A DNA stretch of 39,090 nt from Sulfotelmatobacter sp049792875 (GCA_049792875.1 JBARBI010000337.1:1-39090); one strand, 5' to 3'. Shown: positions 23,901-32,692, counted from the stretch's first letter. The notes: a model not told the origin generated them from the letters alone. Program-made: numbers and translations.

Positions 23901-25784
23901 CAGCATGACTTCTCCCGCCATGCTCTCTACGGCAAAGTCTTCGTCGACGGTCCCCACCGCAATGCCTTCGGGCTCGGCGACGACGGTATACAGCGAATTG
24001 TCCGGAATCGCCCCTCCGCTGGTGATGGCTGCCAGCCGCGCCCCACGGCGTGCGCGCAACTTTCCGTTCACCCGATCGCGATGCACATACGCCCCGTACC
24101 GCCCACGTTTGGCCGCAATCCCTTCGGACAGCATTTCAAGAATGGAGTTGAATGTCTCGCGTGTCAGGTTCCGATACGGATAAGCCAGCCGCACCAAAGC
24201 AAAGAGTGCGTCCTCGTCCCACCCGTCTGCCGCAGCCTCGACACTAGCGGCACCGGCGTCCCCGCCGACCGTGGCGCGGGCATCTTGGCCACGCAGTCGG
24301 TGTCCCGACAAACCAGTCGGGTTTTGCCCAGCCGCACACGCCGCCACAATCTGCTGCGCCAGCACATCCAGGGGCGATTCCGGAATGATCAGCCGATCCA
24401 GATCCCCTTGCTTGATCGCCCGCACCAGCGCCGCGCATTCCATCAGATCGTCGCGCGTCGTCGCAAAAAATCTTCCTTTCGGCACCGCGCCCCGCCAGTG
24501 TCCAGACCGCCCCACGCGCTGCAACGCCACCGCAATCGCCCGCGGCGAATTGATCTGCACCACCAGGTCCACGGTTCCCACGTCAATTCCCAGTTCGAGT
24601 GAGGCCGTAGCCACGAGCACCCGCACCTGTCCCTCTTTCAGCTTCTTCTCCGCCGCCAGTCGCAGCTTGCGCGACAAACTCCCATGGTGCGCCGCCACAT
24701 TCTCTTCGCCGATGCGCTCGCCCAACTCATGCGACAGGCGTTCCACCATCCTCCGCGTGTTCACAAACACCAGCGTCGACCGGTGCTCGGCGACCAGCGC
24801 GACCAGTCGGTCATAAATCGCGTCCCACAGCTCATTCGACGCTACCGGCCCCAGCGGCATCGGCGGCACTTCAATCCCCAGATCCAGCTTCCGCTTGTGC
24901 CCGATATTGACGATGACTGGGTCACCCGGGTGCCCCATTTCTGGCGCGCTCTTGGCGCGAGAAGTGGGGATTTTCGTCGTAGCGAAATCGGGCGCCGACC
25001 CGTCTCCGACCTCCGCCTCACCTTGGGAAGGCCACGACGTCAGTCGTGCCGTAAGCGCATGGGAACGACCGCCGGCTCCAGTCGCTGAGGTTCCGCTGTC
25101 CGTCTCACCGCTTCGATTTCCCGTCAGAAAGTGCGCCACTTCCTCAATCGGCTTCTGCGTTGCCGACAATCCGATGCGCACCGGGGGTCTGTGACAGAGC
25201 GCTTCCAGTCGCTCCAGTGACAGCGCCAGATGCGCCCCGCGCTTGTCATCCGCGACCGCATGAATCTCGTCCACGATCACGGTCTCCACATCGCGCAGAA
25301 TCGCGCGGCTCTTGTGGGCAGTCAGAAGAATGTAGAGCGACTCCGGCGTCGTCACCAGAATGTGCGGAGGCCGCTTCAGCATGGCCCGCCGCTCGGGTTG
25401 GAGTGTGTCCCCCGTCCGCACCGCGGTGCGAATCTCCGGCATCAACAGCCCGTGCTCCCCCGCCAGCGCAAGAATCTCTCCGAGGGGAATCTCGAGGTTT
25501 TTCTGGATGTCGTTGCCCAGCGCTTTGAGCGGAGACACGTAGAGTACTTCCGTCCGGTCTGTCAGATCCCCCGCCAACGCCTTCCGCACCAGTCGGTCGA
25601 TACACGCCAGGAATGCAGCCAGTGTTTTCCCGGACCCGGTAGGCGCCGAGATCAGCGTGGTCCGCCCCGCAAGAATAGGCGGCCACCCTCGCTCTTGCGG
25701 CTCGGTGGGAGTGCCAAACTTCCCCACAAACCACTCCGCCACAAGTGGGTGTGCCCAGGCCAGCGACTCAGGAAGGGACGGCAT
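20946..25784 (-). CDS. lhr: Lhr-type large DEAD/DEAH helicase
   Basis: A 1612-aa superfamily 2 helicase of the Lhr (large helicase-related) family, implicated in DNA repair. Walker A is APTGSGKT (47-54), motif II is DEIH (172-175), and motif III is SATQ (207-210). RecA domain 2 carries STLVFVNTRR, VLVATASLELGIDVGTVDLVVQINSPR and QRVGRSGH. A DUF4145/winged-helix and Lhr C-terminal region follows to the end, as in long Lhr proteins, which run to about 1500 aa. Extra length comes from low-complexity loops encoded by short palindromes inserted in frame: residues about 224-288 (nucleotides 24921-25115) carry two, and others sit at 21655-21723, 22212-22231, 22591-22612 and 24270-24293. Motifs are intact, so it is probably active. 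Confidence 0.9.
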   Translation of the reverse strand: MPSLPESLAWAHPLVAEWFVGKFGTPTEPQERGWPPILAGRTTLISAPTGSGKTLAAFLACIDRLVRKALAGDLTDRTEVLYVSPLKALGNDIQKNLEIPLGEILALAGEHGLLMPEIRTAVRTGDTLQPERRAMLKRPPHILVTTPESLYILLTAHKSRAILRDVETVIVDEIHAVADDKRGAHLALSLERLEALCHRPPVRIGLSATQKPIEEVAHFLTGNRSGETDSGTSATGAGGRSHALTARLTSWPSQGEAEVGDGSAPDFATTKIPTSRAKSAPEMGHPGDPVIVNIGHKRKLDLGIEVPPMPLGPVASNELWDAIYDRLVALVAEHRSTLVFVNTRRMVERLSHELGERIGEENVAAHHGSLSRKLRLAAEKKLKEGQVRVLVATASLELGIDVGTVDLVVQINSPRAIAVALQRVGRSGHWRGAVPKGRFFATTRDDLMECAALVRAIKQGDLDRLIIPESPLDVLAQQIVAACAAGQNPTGLSGHRLRGQDARATVGGDAGAASVEAAADGWDEDALFALVRLAYPYRNLTRETFNSILEMLSEGIAAKRGRYGAYVHRDRVNGKLRARRGARLAAITSGGAIPDNSLYTVVAEPEGIAVGTVDEDFAVESMAGEVMLLGNSSWRIRRIETKAGRMLVEDAHGAPPGIPFWRGEAPSRTQELSAHVGELREEISQRLLRTSPVGFSATQPEVAAAVSWLKEECGLDDSGAEQMIEYVLQGRAVLGAVPTQTTVIAERFFDEGGGMQLVIHAPFGGRINKAWGLSLRKRFCVGFNFELQAAATDNGLNIALAEQHSFPLGDVFHFLQADTVQPILEQAALDSPIFGTRWRWDANRALALLRFQNGKKVPPQIQRMRSDDLLASVFPDAAACFENIEGERKIPDHPLVGEVMKDVLTEAMDVEGLKTLLRGMAAGEIRVIAVDTPVPSQFSHEILNANPYAYLDDAPLEERRARAVEMRRVLPESVLEEVGGLDPGAIALVREEAWPDVRDADELHDVLHTLVALPEEISPAVQVVWGEPPSAVQSSEVRPDFAGGGFAPKEHSSASLERADECVRPYVGTGRWTNYFERLVHEGRAGIASVEGRRYWVAAERSRSLVTLFPSAVFEQSLADVENGQSSRDDVLLTLVTGWMSHLGPATASELGEALGLAASDMEKALLRMEASGTVLRGRFTGAASRAGVPAPHGLNVPHEVEWCERRLLARIHRLTVGMLRKQIEPVTAAVFMRWLMRWQHVAQGTQVAGERGTMEVVQQLQGFEIPANAWERQVLARRIVDYDPKWLDQLCLTGAVGWGRLSPHPATIEAGGADAGNGASGEAPAPRQRRVIPTSVAPITFFVREEADWMIPRENPRPSANSGQAFSQKQGEVGHPSSGGLSHGARQVLEFLRQRGASFFADIVRGTGKLKAEIETGLWELVAAGLVTADGFDNLRALIDPKRRAGQGGGRSTRPRHSTGRWALLHADVAAERPRAVEAACWMLLRRYGIVIRDLLARESNLPPWRELLAGFRRLEDRGEIRGGRFVDGFLGEQFALPVAVESVRAMRGLPLGGETLTLSAADPLNLIGILVPGERVPAISGRTVSYRDGIAVSGSNLSMTDQGVAAEAAS
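21655..21723. repeat. Palindromic insertion in lhr (variant of the 49-bp element)
   Basis: It begins GGGTGACCCACTTCTCCC, has a CTTCTCCC/GGGAGAAAG hairpin around a T-run, and ends GGGGATTTTCG like the 49-bp element, but contains an extra 20 bp. It encodes the out-of-character stretch GQAFSQKQGEVGHPSS. Confidence 0.65.
22212..22231. repeat. Palindrome in lhr (CGCGGGC/GCCCGCG)
   Basis: Seven-bp arms around ACTCCA, within GTGGCGCGGGC. The same opening word occurs at 24271. Confidence 0.6.
22591..22612. repeat. Palindrome in lhr (GGGCGGACG/CGTCCGCCC)
   Basis: Perfect 9-bp arms around CATT, followed by CTCGAGCGAAGCT, a tail also seen at 9192-9206. Confidence 0.7.
24270..24293. repeat. Palindrome in lhr (CGTGGC/GCCACG)
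   Basis: Six-bp arms enclosing GCGGGCATCTTG; it encodes the LRGQDARATV stretch of lhr. Confidence 0.55.
24928..24976. repeat. 49-bp palindromic element, copy 2, inside lhr
   Basis: Differs from copy 1 (6291-6339) at a handful of positions over 49 bp and from copy 3 (38487-38535) at a similar number. On the coding strand of lhr it supplies residues about 270-286 (TKIPTSRAKSAPEMGHPG). Confidence 0.85.
25033..25048. repeat. Palindrome in lhr (CACGAC/GTCGTG)
   Basis: Six-bp arms around GTCA, in the same inserted region as the 49-bp copy 57 bp away. Confidence 0.55.
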
Positions 25785-25921
25785 CCGGGTATTCTAGCCG
25801 GAAATTCAGCTTTCGCCAACCATTCGCCCCGATCGGCGAATCTTGGCCTTCGGGATCCTGTTGACAGTTGGGCAGTCGGGCGAAGAGCTTTTGGGAAGGC
25901 ACGCCTCTATTCCGTTGAGCA

Positions 25922-26221
25922 CTACCGGATGACAAAGCGAGTGCCATCTTTAGAGAAAACGATCTGTTTCACACCCTGGCGCAGACAATGTTCGGTGCAG
26001 ACCTTCATTTCCGGTTCTTCAATGATCTTCGTGCCATGCTGCATCTGTACGCACATTCGCGCACACTTGTTCTCGTCGGCGGCGTGGCACATGCAGAGAC
26101 AACACAAGCCCCCGCGCTCATCCGTCGGCACCGGGCGCGTTGCCCCAGTAAGCGATAACGAAGCCAGAAAGACGACGAACACTGCGGTCTTCCTCGTGAT
26201 TTTAAGACGATTCACGTTCAT
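25922..26221 (-). CDS. Small secreted cysteine-rich protein, unknown function
   Basis: 99 aa from ATG 26221, with a signal peptide (MNVNRLKITRKTAVFVVFLA, core to about residue 26). The short mature part holds eight cysteines: C40, C41, C43, C45, C53, C57, C75, C79, including two CxxxC pairs (CARMC and CTEHC). The spacing resembles a metal-binding or disulfide-stapled module. The frame is open to 26455, but the added N-terminus is arginine-rich and unlike a signal peptide. It is convergent with nothing and divergent from kdsC. No family recognised. Confidence 0.6.
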   Translation of the reverse strand: MNVNRLKITRKTAVFVVFLASLSLTGATRPVPTDERGGLCCLCMCHAADENKCARMCVQMQHGTKIIEEPEMKVCTEHCLRQGVKQIVFSKDGTRFVIR

Positions 26222-26447
26222 GGCTAGCCGCGGAATTCCTCGCACGAAGCGCAGGCCCAATCCGTTGTATTTTTGATCTTTTTCTGTAAGGTTCGCCAGA
26301 TCACCGTGGTAACGGAATGAATCCAGCGTCGGCCCTCGACAGCTTCCAGCCCAGGAAATGGAGTCTACCCCTCTCCGCGTGCCGGCGCCAGTTTCGCGCC
26401 TCGAAGGCCTCGCGGACTCTTTGGTAAAGACTGCTAGAATTGCCCCG

Positions 26448-27083
26448 ATGCCCAAGAGACTTTCCCCTCAATCTCGCGCCCGCAAGATTAAACTCCTCCT
26501 GTTCGACGTCGACGGCGTCCTCACCGACGGCAAGCTTTTCATCTTCCCAGCTCCGCCCGGCACGCAGCATAGCGCTCTAGAGCAATCTGCGCAACATGGC
26601 GCCCAGGGCGGATTCGGCTTCCAAAGCCAATCACTCATCGAAGCCAAAGGCTTCCACGCCCACGATGGCACTTCGATCTCTCTCGCCCGTCTCGCCGGCA
26701 TCAAGACCGGACTCATCACCAAGCGCATCTCGGAAACCGTCGCCCTCCGCGCCCGCGACCTCAAACTGGAATATGTCCGCCAGGGAATCCAGGACAAGCG
26801 TACCTGCTTCGAGGAAGTTGTGAAAGAGGCCGGACTGAAGTTGGAAGAAGCCGCCTTCGTCGGCGACGACGTTATCGATCTCCCCGCCATGCGTGCTGGA
26901 GGTTTAGCCATCGCCGTGAAAAACGCCCGGGCCGAAGTGAAGCAGGAAGCGCACTACATCACTCCCCACCCCGGCGGCGAAGGCGCCCTCCGCGACGCCG
27001 TCGAGTTCATCCTGAAAGCTCAAGGCAAGTGGAAGAAGATCGTGGAGGCCTACATCGGCGAGCGCAGCCCAACCGTGCAATAG
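26448..27083 (+). CDS. kdsC: Kdo-8-phosphate phosphatase (HAD family)
   Basis: A 211-aa C0-type HAD phosphatase that removes phosphate from Kdo-8-P to release Kdo. The nucleophile motif LLFDVDGVLTDG (Asp20, Asp22), the Lys in KTGLITKR, the GDDVIDLP motif 4 (AFVGDDVIDLPAM) and EAKGFHAHDG are present. Length exceeds the usual roughly 175 aa by a loop insert (PAPPGTQHSALEQSAQHG, about 34-51) of low complexity. The ATG at 26448 is chosen because homology begins just after it; no good ribosome-binding site is visible. It complements kdsA and kdsD elsewhere in the window. Confidence 0.88.
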   Translation: MPKRLSPQSRARKIKLLLFDVDGVLTDGKLFIFPAPPGTQHSALEQSAQHGAQGGFGFQSQSLIEAKGFHAHDGTSISLARLAGIKTGLITKRISETVALRARDLKLEYVRQGIQDKRTCFEEVVKEAGLKLEEAAFVGDDVIDLPAMRAGGLAIAVKNARAEVKQEAHYITPHPGGEGALRDAVEFILKAQGKWKKIVEAYIGERSPTVQ

Positions 27084-27092
27084 AAAGGAATG

Positions 27093-27164
27093 AAAACCGC
27101 GGAGGACGCAAAGGGCGCGGAAAAAAATGCTTCAAGTCAGCGTACTCAGTGTCTCTGCGGTTTT
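27093..27164. repeat. Imperfect inverted repeat after kdsC
   Basis: AAAACCGC (27093-27100) and GCGGTTTT (27157-27164) bound a segment whose arms (CGGAGGACGCAAAG, CAGTGTCTCTGCGG) resemble the arms of the 7297-7359 repeat, so both probably belong to one dispersed family. Confidence 0.55.
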
Positions 27165-27198
27165 GATTTGGTATCGGCTGAAAGCTCACACCTAGAAC

Positions 27199-27252
27199 AA
27201 AAAACCCACCGGATGCTTGCTTGGGGCGTGCTCGGGTCAGCATCCGATGGGT
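27199..27252 (-). terminator. Rho-independent terminator, minus strand
   Basis: Stem arms 27239-27252 and 27204-27217 pair over 14 bp (one G-U), and on the minus strand a run of six T follows. It sits 160 bp beyond the PQQ-propeller stop and is oriented to end that leftward gene. Confidence 0.8.
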
Positions 27253-27411
27253 TACCGTTTCTCCTTACTCACCCTGTTGTTTTCAGGAGTATGTGAAAAA
27301 ATTAAACACCCGAATGCGCCGAAGTTCCGTCTATTTTTGTAAAGCTTTGTAAAATCTTCCCCGCCCTAAAAACTCCCCCCTTGAAAAATTGTGCCGCTTC
27401 CAAAGGCAGTT

Positions 27412-28734
27412 CTATTTCAGCGCGTAGAGACTACCATCAGCGCTGCCGACGTACACCACACTGCCGACGACCACCGGAGAAGAAAGGATCGCCCCCATGC
27501 TCATCGTCCTGTCGACTCCTGCGACCATGTCGTCGTAAAAATCGGATCGAAAAATTGCCTCGCCATTCGGGGTTCCATCCGGCTTCGTATACGCCGGACC
27601 GCGCTCCTTCATCCCATCAGTTTCAAAGCTCCAGGCCGGCTTGAACACAGAAAGATCTACCGCCACGAGCTTTCCCTGCGTAGACCCGACATACAGCATG
27701 CTCCCCGCGATGGCCGGCGACGAGTACAGATACCAATGGTTGAAGCTCACCGAACGCAGTACCCCTCCTGATTTGGCATCGACTTCGTACAACAGGCTTG
27801 AATCCGAAGTTACAAAATAAACTTTGCTGTCCCGGACTGCCGGCGATGACACCACCCACGACCCGTTGCCCTCGAACGCCCATTTCTTCAGGCCAGTACT
27901 CGCTTCCAGCGCATAAAGATGGGAATCGCGGCATCCGAAATACACCATGCCGTCCACCACCGCCGCAGAGGACTGAATGCCGACCTGATTGTGCGTGTCC
28001 GGATCTTCCCCCGTCTTGAACCGCCACTTTTCCCGCCCCGTCGCTGCGTCAATGGCGTAAAAGTAACTGTCCCAACTCCCAATGAACACCGTACCCTCCG
28101 CAATTGCCGGGGACGCATGAATCACATCGCCAGTCTTGAATTTCCAATTCAAGCCGCCGGAAGCTGCGTTGAGCGAGTAAATGTTTCCATCACCGCTGCC
28201 GAAGTACACTGCTCCTTGCCAAACCACCGGCGACGAAAGATAGCAGTCAAACGGATCGGGCATCGTCTCTGCGGCGGGCTGCACCCCGTGCAGGTGAGTT
28301 CCCGCGAATCGTCTCTCTCCTCCCGTCTGGAACTTCCACTTCAGCACTCCCGTGGCGGCATCGACCGCATAGAAGTTTCCATCGTAGGCTCCGAAGTAGA
28401 CGATCCCGCCCGCGACCGCAGGAGAGGAGGGAACCCGGCTCCTGGCCTCGAATTTCCATTGCTGAGCGCCCGATTCGGCATCGATCGCGTAGAGATTTCC
28501 ATCGGTGCTGCCCACATAAACCTTACCCCCGGTCACAGCGGGAGAGCCAATCACCATTCCCCCAGTGTGGAATTTCCATTTGACGCTGCTGAATTTTGTG
28601 ACCCCTGCCGCAGCATAGACCCCGTTGTGCTGCGGGTTCCCGCGAAACATCCACGCATCTTCACCAAGGGAGCAGAGACCCACGAACGGCAGCAGAATAA
28701 GCAGAATGCGATCGAAGCGCAGATTAAGCCACAT
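27412..28734 (-). CDS. Secreted PQQ-type beta-propeller protein
   Basis: About 440 aa with an N-terminal hydrophobic signal (RILLILLPFVGLCSLG) followed by repeats of the PQQ/BamB kind: each blade has SPAV..G.VYVGS.DG.LYA(I/V)DA.TG...W(K/R)F. Roughly seven to eight are visible. It should be a periplasmic or surface propeller, related in sequence to BamB and quinoprotein dehydrogenases but lacking any dehydrogenase motif, so enzyme function is not supported. ATG 28734 is chosen (GAGGG about 10 nt upstream); a GTG three codons earlier (28743) is possible. It is transcribed alone and ends at the terminator at 27199-27252. Confidence 0.85.
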   Translation of the reverse strand: MWLNLRFDRILLILLPFVGLCSLGEDAWMFRGNPQHNGVYAAAGVTKFSSVKWKFHTGGMVIGSPAVTGGKVYVGSTDGNLYAIDAESGAQQWKFEARSRVPSSPAVAGGIVYFGAYDGNFYAVDAATGVLKWKFQTGGERRFAGTHLHGVQPAAETMPDPFDCYLSSPVVWQGAVYFGSGDGNIYSLNAASGGLNWKFKTGDVIHASPAIAEGTVFIGSWDSYFYAIDAATGREKWRFKTGEDPDTHNQVGIQSSAAVVDGMVYFGCRDSHLYALEASTGLKKWAFEGNGSWVVSSPAVRDSKVYFVTSDSSLLYEVDAKSGGVLRSVSFNHWYLYSSPAIAGSMLYVGSTQGKLVAVDLSVFKPAWSFETDGMKERGPAYTKPDGTPNGEAIFRSDFYDDMVAGVDRTMSMGAILSSPVVVGSVVYVGSADGSLYALK

Positions 28735-28969
28735 TGTCAGCACAGCCCTCGCCCATTAGACGCCGTGGAGATGATTACGTGAGAAGCTGCCGAGGATTTT
28801 CACAGCTCAGTTGGCAAGAGTGAGTGAGAACGGAAGCTAGAGCAGCGCGGTGAATCGCAGGCCGACGGCCTCTGGGAATTTTGGTGGGACGATGCAACGA
28901 ACCCTGGCAAACTCCAGCCGCGAAGCGGCGGCGTGCGAAACACGGAAGCGCCGGGCGGCGACGCGAACC

Positions 28970-29791
28970 TTACAACACCGGCGGCTTCGACGCCACCAAT
29001 TCCGCAAACCGCTTATCTTTTCGCAACTCGGCGAACTCCGCGTCCTTGTACACGTTATTGAAATCCTTGTATCCCTCTTCCAGCGCTTTCTTCAGATATT
29101 CCAGCGACCGGTCCGAGTAACCCATCTTGGCGTAGAGCTTCGCCACCGTGAAGTCGTACCGCGCGCGATCTCCCGGGCTGGGCAACTGCGCCTGCACTCC
29201 GCCCCGCGACGTGCGCTCAAACACATCAGGATCGAGTTGCACCGCCTTCTCATAGGCGAGGACCGCAGGCTCGAACTCCTTCTTCGCGAAAAGTGCCGCA
29301 CCCAGATTGCTGTAAAACGACGCCGCCGCTCCCTCTATCGCGATGGCCCTCCGATAATCCTTGACTGCTGCGCTGTATTTCCTTTCCTCGTAGAACACCA
29401 CGCCCCGATTGTTGTATGCATCGGCAAACCCATGGTCGGCCTTGATCGACTGATCAAACGACTTCTTGGCCTCGTGATACCGCTGCATCATGATCTCGGT
29501 GATTCCGATCTTGTTCAGCAAGGCGGCAGAGTTCGCTTGTTTGGTCAGCGCGGCGCGATAATAGTCCAGCGCGTCCAGGTAAAGCTTCGCCACGCGCAAA
29601 TGGTCTCCTCGCGCCTCCAGATCAGCCTCTGTGGCGTCCGGGGCCGGCGGATCGATCGTCCGCAACAGGGGTGGCTTAACCTGGACTTGCTCAGTGTGGG
29701 AAGCCTGCCCCCATGACACGCTCGACAGGGCGCAGACACAAACGGTGAGAAGCGCGACGGGAAACAGTAAGGCTCTCGGGCAGGACGACAT
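28970..29791 (-). CDS. Secreted TPR-repeat protein
   Basis: 273 aa from ATG 29791, preceded by a GGGGGTGG ribosome-binding site; the frame continues to 29857 without one. A signal peptide (LLFPVALLTVCVCALSSVSWGQA) precedes several tetratricopeptide repeats at about 60-240, seen as AKLYLDALDYYRAALTKQ, ADAYNNRGVVFYEERKY, AASFYSNLGAALFAKKEF and ARYDFTVAKLYAKMGYSDRS. TPR proteins of this type scaffold envelope complexes; partner unknown. It lies 150 bp downstream of the PBP gene on the same strand, so a link to cell-wall synthesis is possible. Confidence 0.85.
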   Translation of the reverse strand: MSSCPRALLFPVALLTVCVCALSSVSWGQASHTEQVQVKPPLLRTIDPPAPDATEADLEARGDHLRVAKLYLDALDYYRAALTKQANSAALLNKIGITEIMMQRYHEAKKSFDQSIKADHGFADAYNNRGVVFYEERKYSAAVKDYRRAIAIEGAAASFYSNLGAALFAKKEFEPAVLAYEKAVQLDPDVFERTSRGGVQAQLPSPGDRARYDFTVAKLYAKMGYSDRSLEYLKKALEEGYKDFNNVYKDAEFAELRKDKRFAELVASKPPVL

Positions 29792-29939
29792 AGGCCACCC
29801 CCAGCTAGTGGACACATTCTGGCACAGTTTTGGACAGCCGGCGAGAGATTTTGCCAAGGTCCTGAGTCCTAAGTGTTAGGCGCCAGGCCACCTAAAATCC
29901 CGCGGCCCATGACCAAACACCCAAAGCCATGGACCCCAC

Positions 29940-32501
29940 TCAGTGCGGCGCCGTCTGCCCACTATCTGCTGGTTTAGACACCGGAGCCGCCGGTTTGTCA
30001 TCCTTAAATATTCCGGCGATCTTCCCCAAGAACCCCTTCTTTTTCTTAGGGTCCTGAGGATTGTTCGGGTCCTGCCCGTTCGCCGCCTGGGTTGGACCCT
30101 GCGGCTGCTGCCCGCTCCCAAACATGCGGGAGAACAGCCCTTTGATTCCCTCTTGCGCATCGCAGGTCTCGCGCGGCTCGGTTCCGGCCACGAACGCAGA
30201 AACATAATCATCCGGGCACGTGGGAGTCGCCAGCCGGTTCGTCGCTTTATCCAGTTGCACGTCCACCACGCCGGTCGGTTGCTGGAACTCCCTCATGTCG
30301 GAATACTGCGGCAGAGTCGCCGCCTTCTTCATGAACTCTGTCCAGATGGGCGCGGCGGTCATCGCGCCGCTTAAGCGCAAGTCGCTGTAGTCGTCATAAC
30401 CCACCCACACAATGCAAAGCAGGTTCGAGGTGTATCCCGCGAACCACCCATCATGCGAACTCCCGGTCTTCCCGGCCGCCGGTGGAGTAAAGCCTCGCAG
30501 TCGGACTGCCGTATAGCCCAATCCGTTGTTGATTACGCCTTCCATCATGCTGGTCATGACGTAGGCGATCCGCGGATCCAGCACCGGCCGCTGGTCGGTG
30601 TTGTAGTTCGCGATCACGTCACCCTTGCCGTTGCGCACCGAGCGCAGCAGGATCGGCGACAGCCGCACTCCGTTGTTCGCGAACGAGGTGTAAGCGCCCG
30701 CCATGTCCAGTGGCGACGCATCGTAGGACCCCAACGCCATCGCCGGCGTCGCTTTCACCGACACGATCCCCGCCGACCGCGCCAGGTCAGCCACTTTGTC
30801 ATAGCCCACCTGCTCCGCCACCTTTACGGTCGCATTGTTCAGCGACATCGCCAGCGCGTACCGCAACGATACGTCGCCGTGATACTCCTCTTTGTAGTTC
30901 CGCGGCTCGTAGATCTGATCGCCGTAAGCAAAGCTCGAGGGTGCGTCGGTCACCGTCGACGCCGGAGTCAGCAGCGTCTGCGATCCGTCCAGCGCCGTGT
31001 TCATCGCCGCCGCATATACGAAAGGCTTGAAAATCGAGCCGGTCGGCCGCTTCGCCACCGCGTGATTCAACTGGCTCCAGCCGTAGTCCCTTCCTCCCAC
31101 CAGCGCCAGCACTGCACCCGTATGTGGATCCAGCACGATCATCGCCACCTGCGCCTGCGGACCAGGCGCCACCGTCGTCTCAAACTTCTTTCCTACTTTC
31201 ACCTTCTTCGTCCGCATCTTCTTGACCTGGTCATCCACTAGCTTGATGCCCATCTCCACCGCCTGCGCGGCCGCCTTCTGCAAGTCGGGATCGAGCGTCG
31301 TGTAAATGCGGTAGGACTGGTCATTCAACTCGTTCTCATTGAACTTGCTGATGAGTGTGTCGCGCACCATGTCCACGAAGTAGGGTGCGTCGCTGGCTTC
31401 CACGTTAGGCGGCGCCAGTTTCAACGGCGCAGCCTTCGCCTTATCCGCCTGCTCACGCGTGATCACGTGCGTCTCCACCATCGATTCCAGCACCACATTC
31501 CGCCGCTCCATCGCGCGCTCCGGATGACGGTACGGCGACAGGTAACTGGGGCGCTGGATCAGTCCCGCCAGCAACGCCGCCTCGGGCAGCGTGATGTCCT
31601 TCAGATCTTTGTTGAAGTAAGCCTTCGACGCTTCCGCGAAACCGCTGATCGCGAACGATCCTCTTTGCCCCAGGTCCACCCAGTTCGCGTAGAATTCGAA
31701 AATCTGCTGCTTGGTGAACTTCTGCTCCAGCTCTTCCGCGATCAGCATCTCCGTCAGCTTGCGCTTGATCGTCTTCTCCGGCGTCAGGAAGAATCCGCGC
31801 GAAAGCTGCATCGTGAGCGTCGACCCGCCCTGCTCATGCCGTCCGCGCACCATGTCGATCCACGCCGCTTCCGCCATTCGCAGAAAATTCACGCCACTGT
31901 GTTCGAAGAACCGCCGGTCTTCAATCGCCAGCACCGCCTGGACCATCATGGGTGGAATATCGTTGTACTTCACCAGTTCGCGCTTCGACCGCTGCTCCGC
32001 GTCAAACAGCGCGGTCACCAGCTGCGGCTCCAGTTCGTACGCCGAAAGATCGTTGCCCTTGCTGCTGATCCGGTCAACTTGCCCGTCGTGAATGCTGATC
32101 AGCGCCGGTTCCGGGCTGTGATACGACTCCGGTCCAGGCGTGACCTCGATCCCATCCTTCAACATCCGGAAACTACCCAGGTTCGACTGTCCTTCTTTGT
32201 CTGAATACCCGGCTCGCCGCAGTTCCGTCGCGATCTCCCGGGCCTCAATCGTCTCGCCGTTTCGCACTGTTTTGGGCAACGCATAAATCTTTGCGGCATT
32301 GGCAAACACAGGCGAACGGAACCGGCGTTCGATGATCCGGTCGTACTTGATGTAAAAGTACGAAAACATGACCGTAAACGACACCGCCAGGATCAGGAAC
32401 GCCACCACCGCCGCGCGCAATACTGGGTCCCGCGGCAACCCGCGGATTCCCTTGCCTGCTGCTTCCCCACTTCCCTTCGGAATTTTGATCTTGATGGTCA
32501 C
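29940..32501 (-). CDS. Class A penicillin-binding protein (PBP1b-like)
   Basis: An 853-aa bifunctional peptidoglycan synthase. A cytoplasmic N-terminus and transmembrane helix (about 30-50) are followed by a UB2H-like segment (70-100, IYALPKTVRNGETI), which favours the PBP1b type. The GT51 glycosyltransferase has EDRRFFEHSG (Glu194) and GGSTLTMQLSR. The transpeptidase has SxxK (S489-K492, GSIFK), SxN (S553-N555) and KTG (678-680). The Pro/Gln-rich tail after about 800 (QPQGPTQAANGQDPNN) is probably disordered. All catalytic motifs are intact. It polymerises lipid II and cross-links stems at the inner membrane; the L,D-transpeptidase and M23 peptidase in this window act on the same polymer. 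Confidence 0.94.
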   Translation of the reverse strand: MTIKIKIPKGSGEAAGKGIRGLPRDPVLRAAVVAFLILAVSFTVMFSYFYIKYDRIIERRFRSPVFANAAKIYALPKTVRNGETIEAREIATELRRAGYSDKEGQSNLGSFRMLKDGIEVTPGPESYHSPEPALISIHDGQVDRISSKGNDLSAYELEPQLVTALFDAEQRSKRELVKYNDIPPMMVQAVLAIEDRRFFEHSGVNFLRMAEAAWIDMVRGRHEQGGSTLTMQLSRGFFLTPEKTIKRKLTEMLIAEELEQKFTKQQIFEFYANWVDLGQRGSFAISGFAEASKAYFNKDLKDITLPEAALLAGLIQRPSYLSPYRHPERAMERRNVVLESMVETHVITREQADKAKAAPLKLAPPNVEASDAPYFVDMVRDTLISKFNENELNDQSYRIYTTLDPDLQKAAAQAVEMGIKLVDDQVKKMRTKKVKVGKKFETTVAPGPQAQVAMIVLDPHTGAVLALVGGRDYGWSQLNHAVAKRPTGSIFKPFVYAAAMNTALDGSQTLLTPASTVTDAPSSFAYGDQIYEPRNYKEEYHGDVSLRYALAMSLNNATVKVAEQVGYDKVADLARSAGIVSVKATPAMALGSYDASPLDMAGAYTSFANNGVRLSPILLRSVRNGKGDVIANYNTDQRPVLDPRIAYVMTSMMEGVINNGLGYTAVRLRGFTPPAAGKTGSSHDGWFAGYTSNLLCIVWVGYDDYSDLRLSGAMTAAPIWTEFMKKAATLPQYSDMREFQQPTGVVDVQLDKATNRLATPTCPDDYVSAFVAGTEPRETCDAQEGIKGLFSRMFGSGQQPQGPTQAANGQDPNNPQDPKKKKGFLGKIAGIFKDDKPAAPVSKPADSGQTAPH

Positions 32502-32692
32502 AGTTCCCGCGCTTTCAATCGTGTGAACCTGATAGCGGTAGAGCGCCTCACTCGCTCAGACGCTGGGACGCGTAAAAAGGTTTGACTCATGTTCCCCCGA
32601 GGCCGGAATCGCCGGACTCTCCTCTACGATGACAGGCCAATGACGCCGCAAAGAGGCAAGGGATGCCTCTATTGTACCCCTCATCCCACAAA

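Noticed and set aside
26222..26455. Longer start for the Cys-rich protein
   Set aside because: The extra residues are Arg-rich and would bury the signal peptide.
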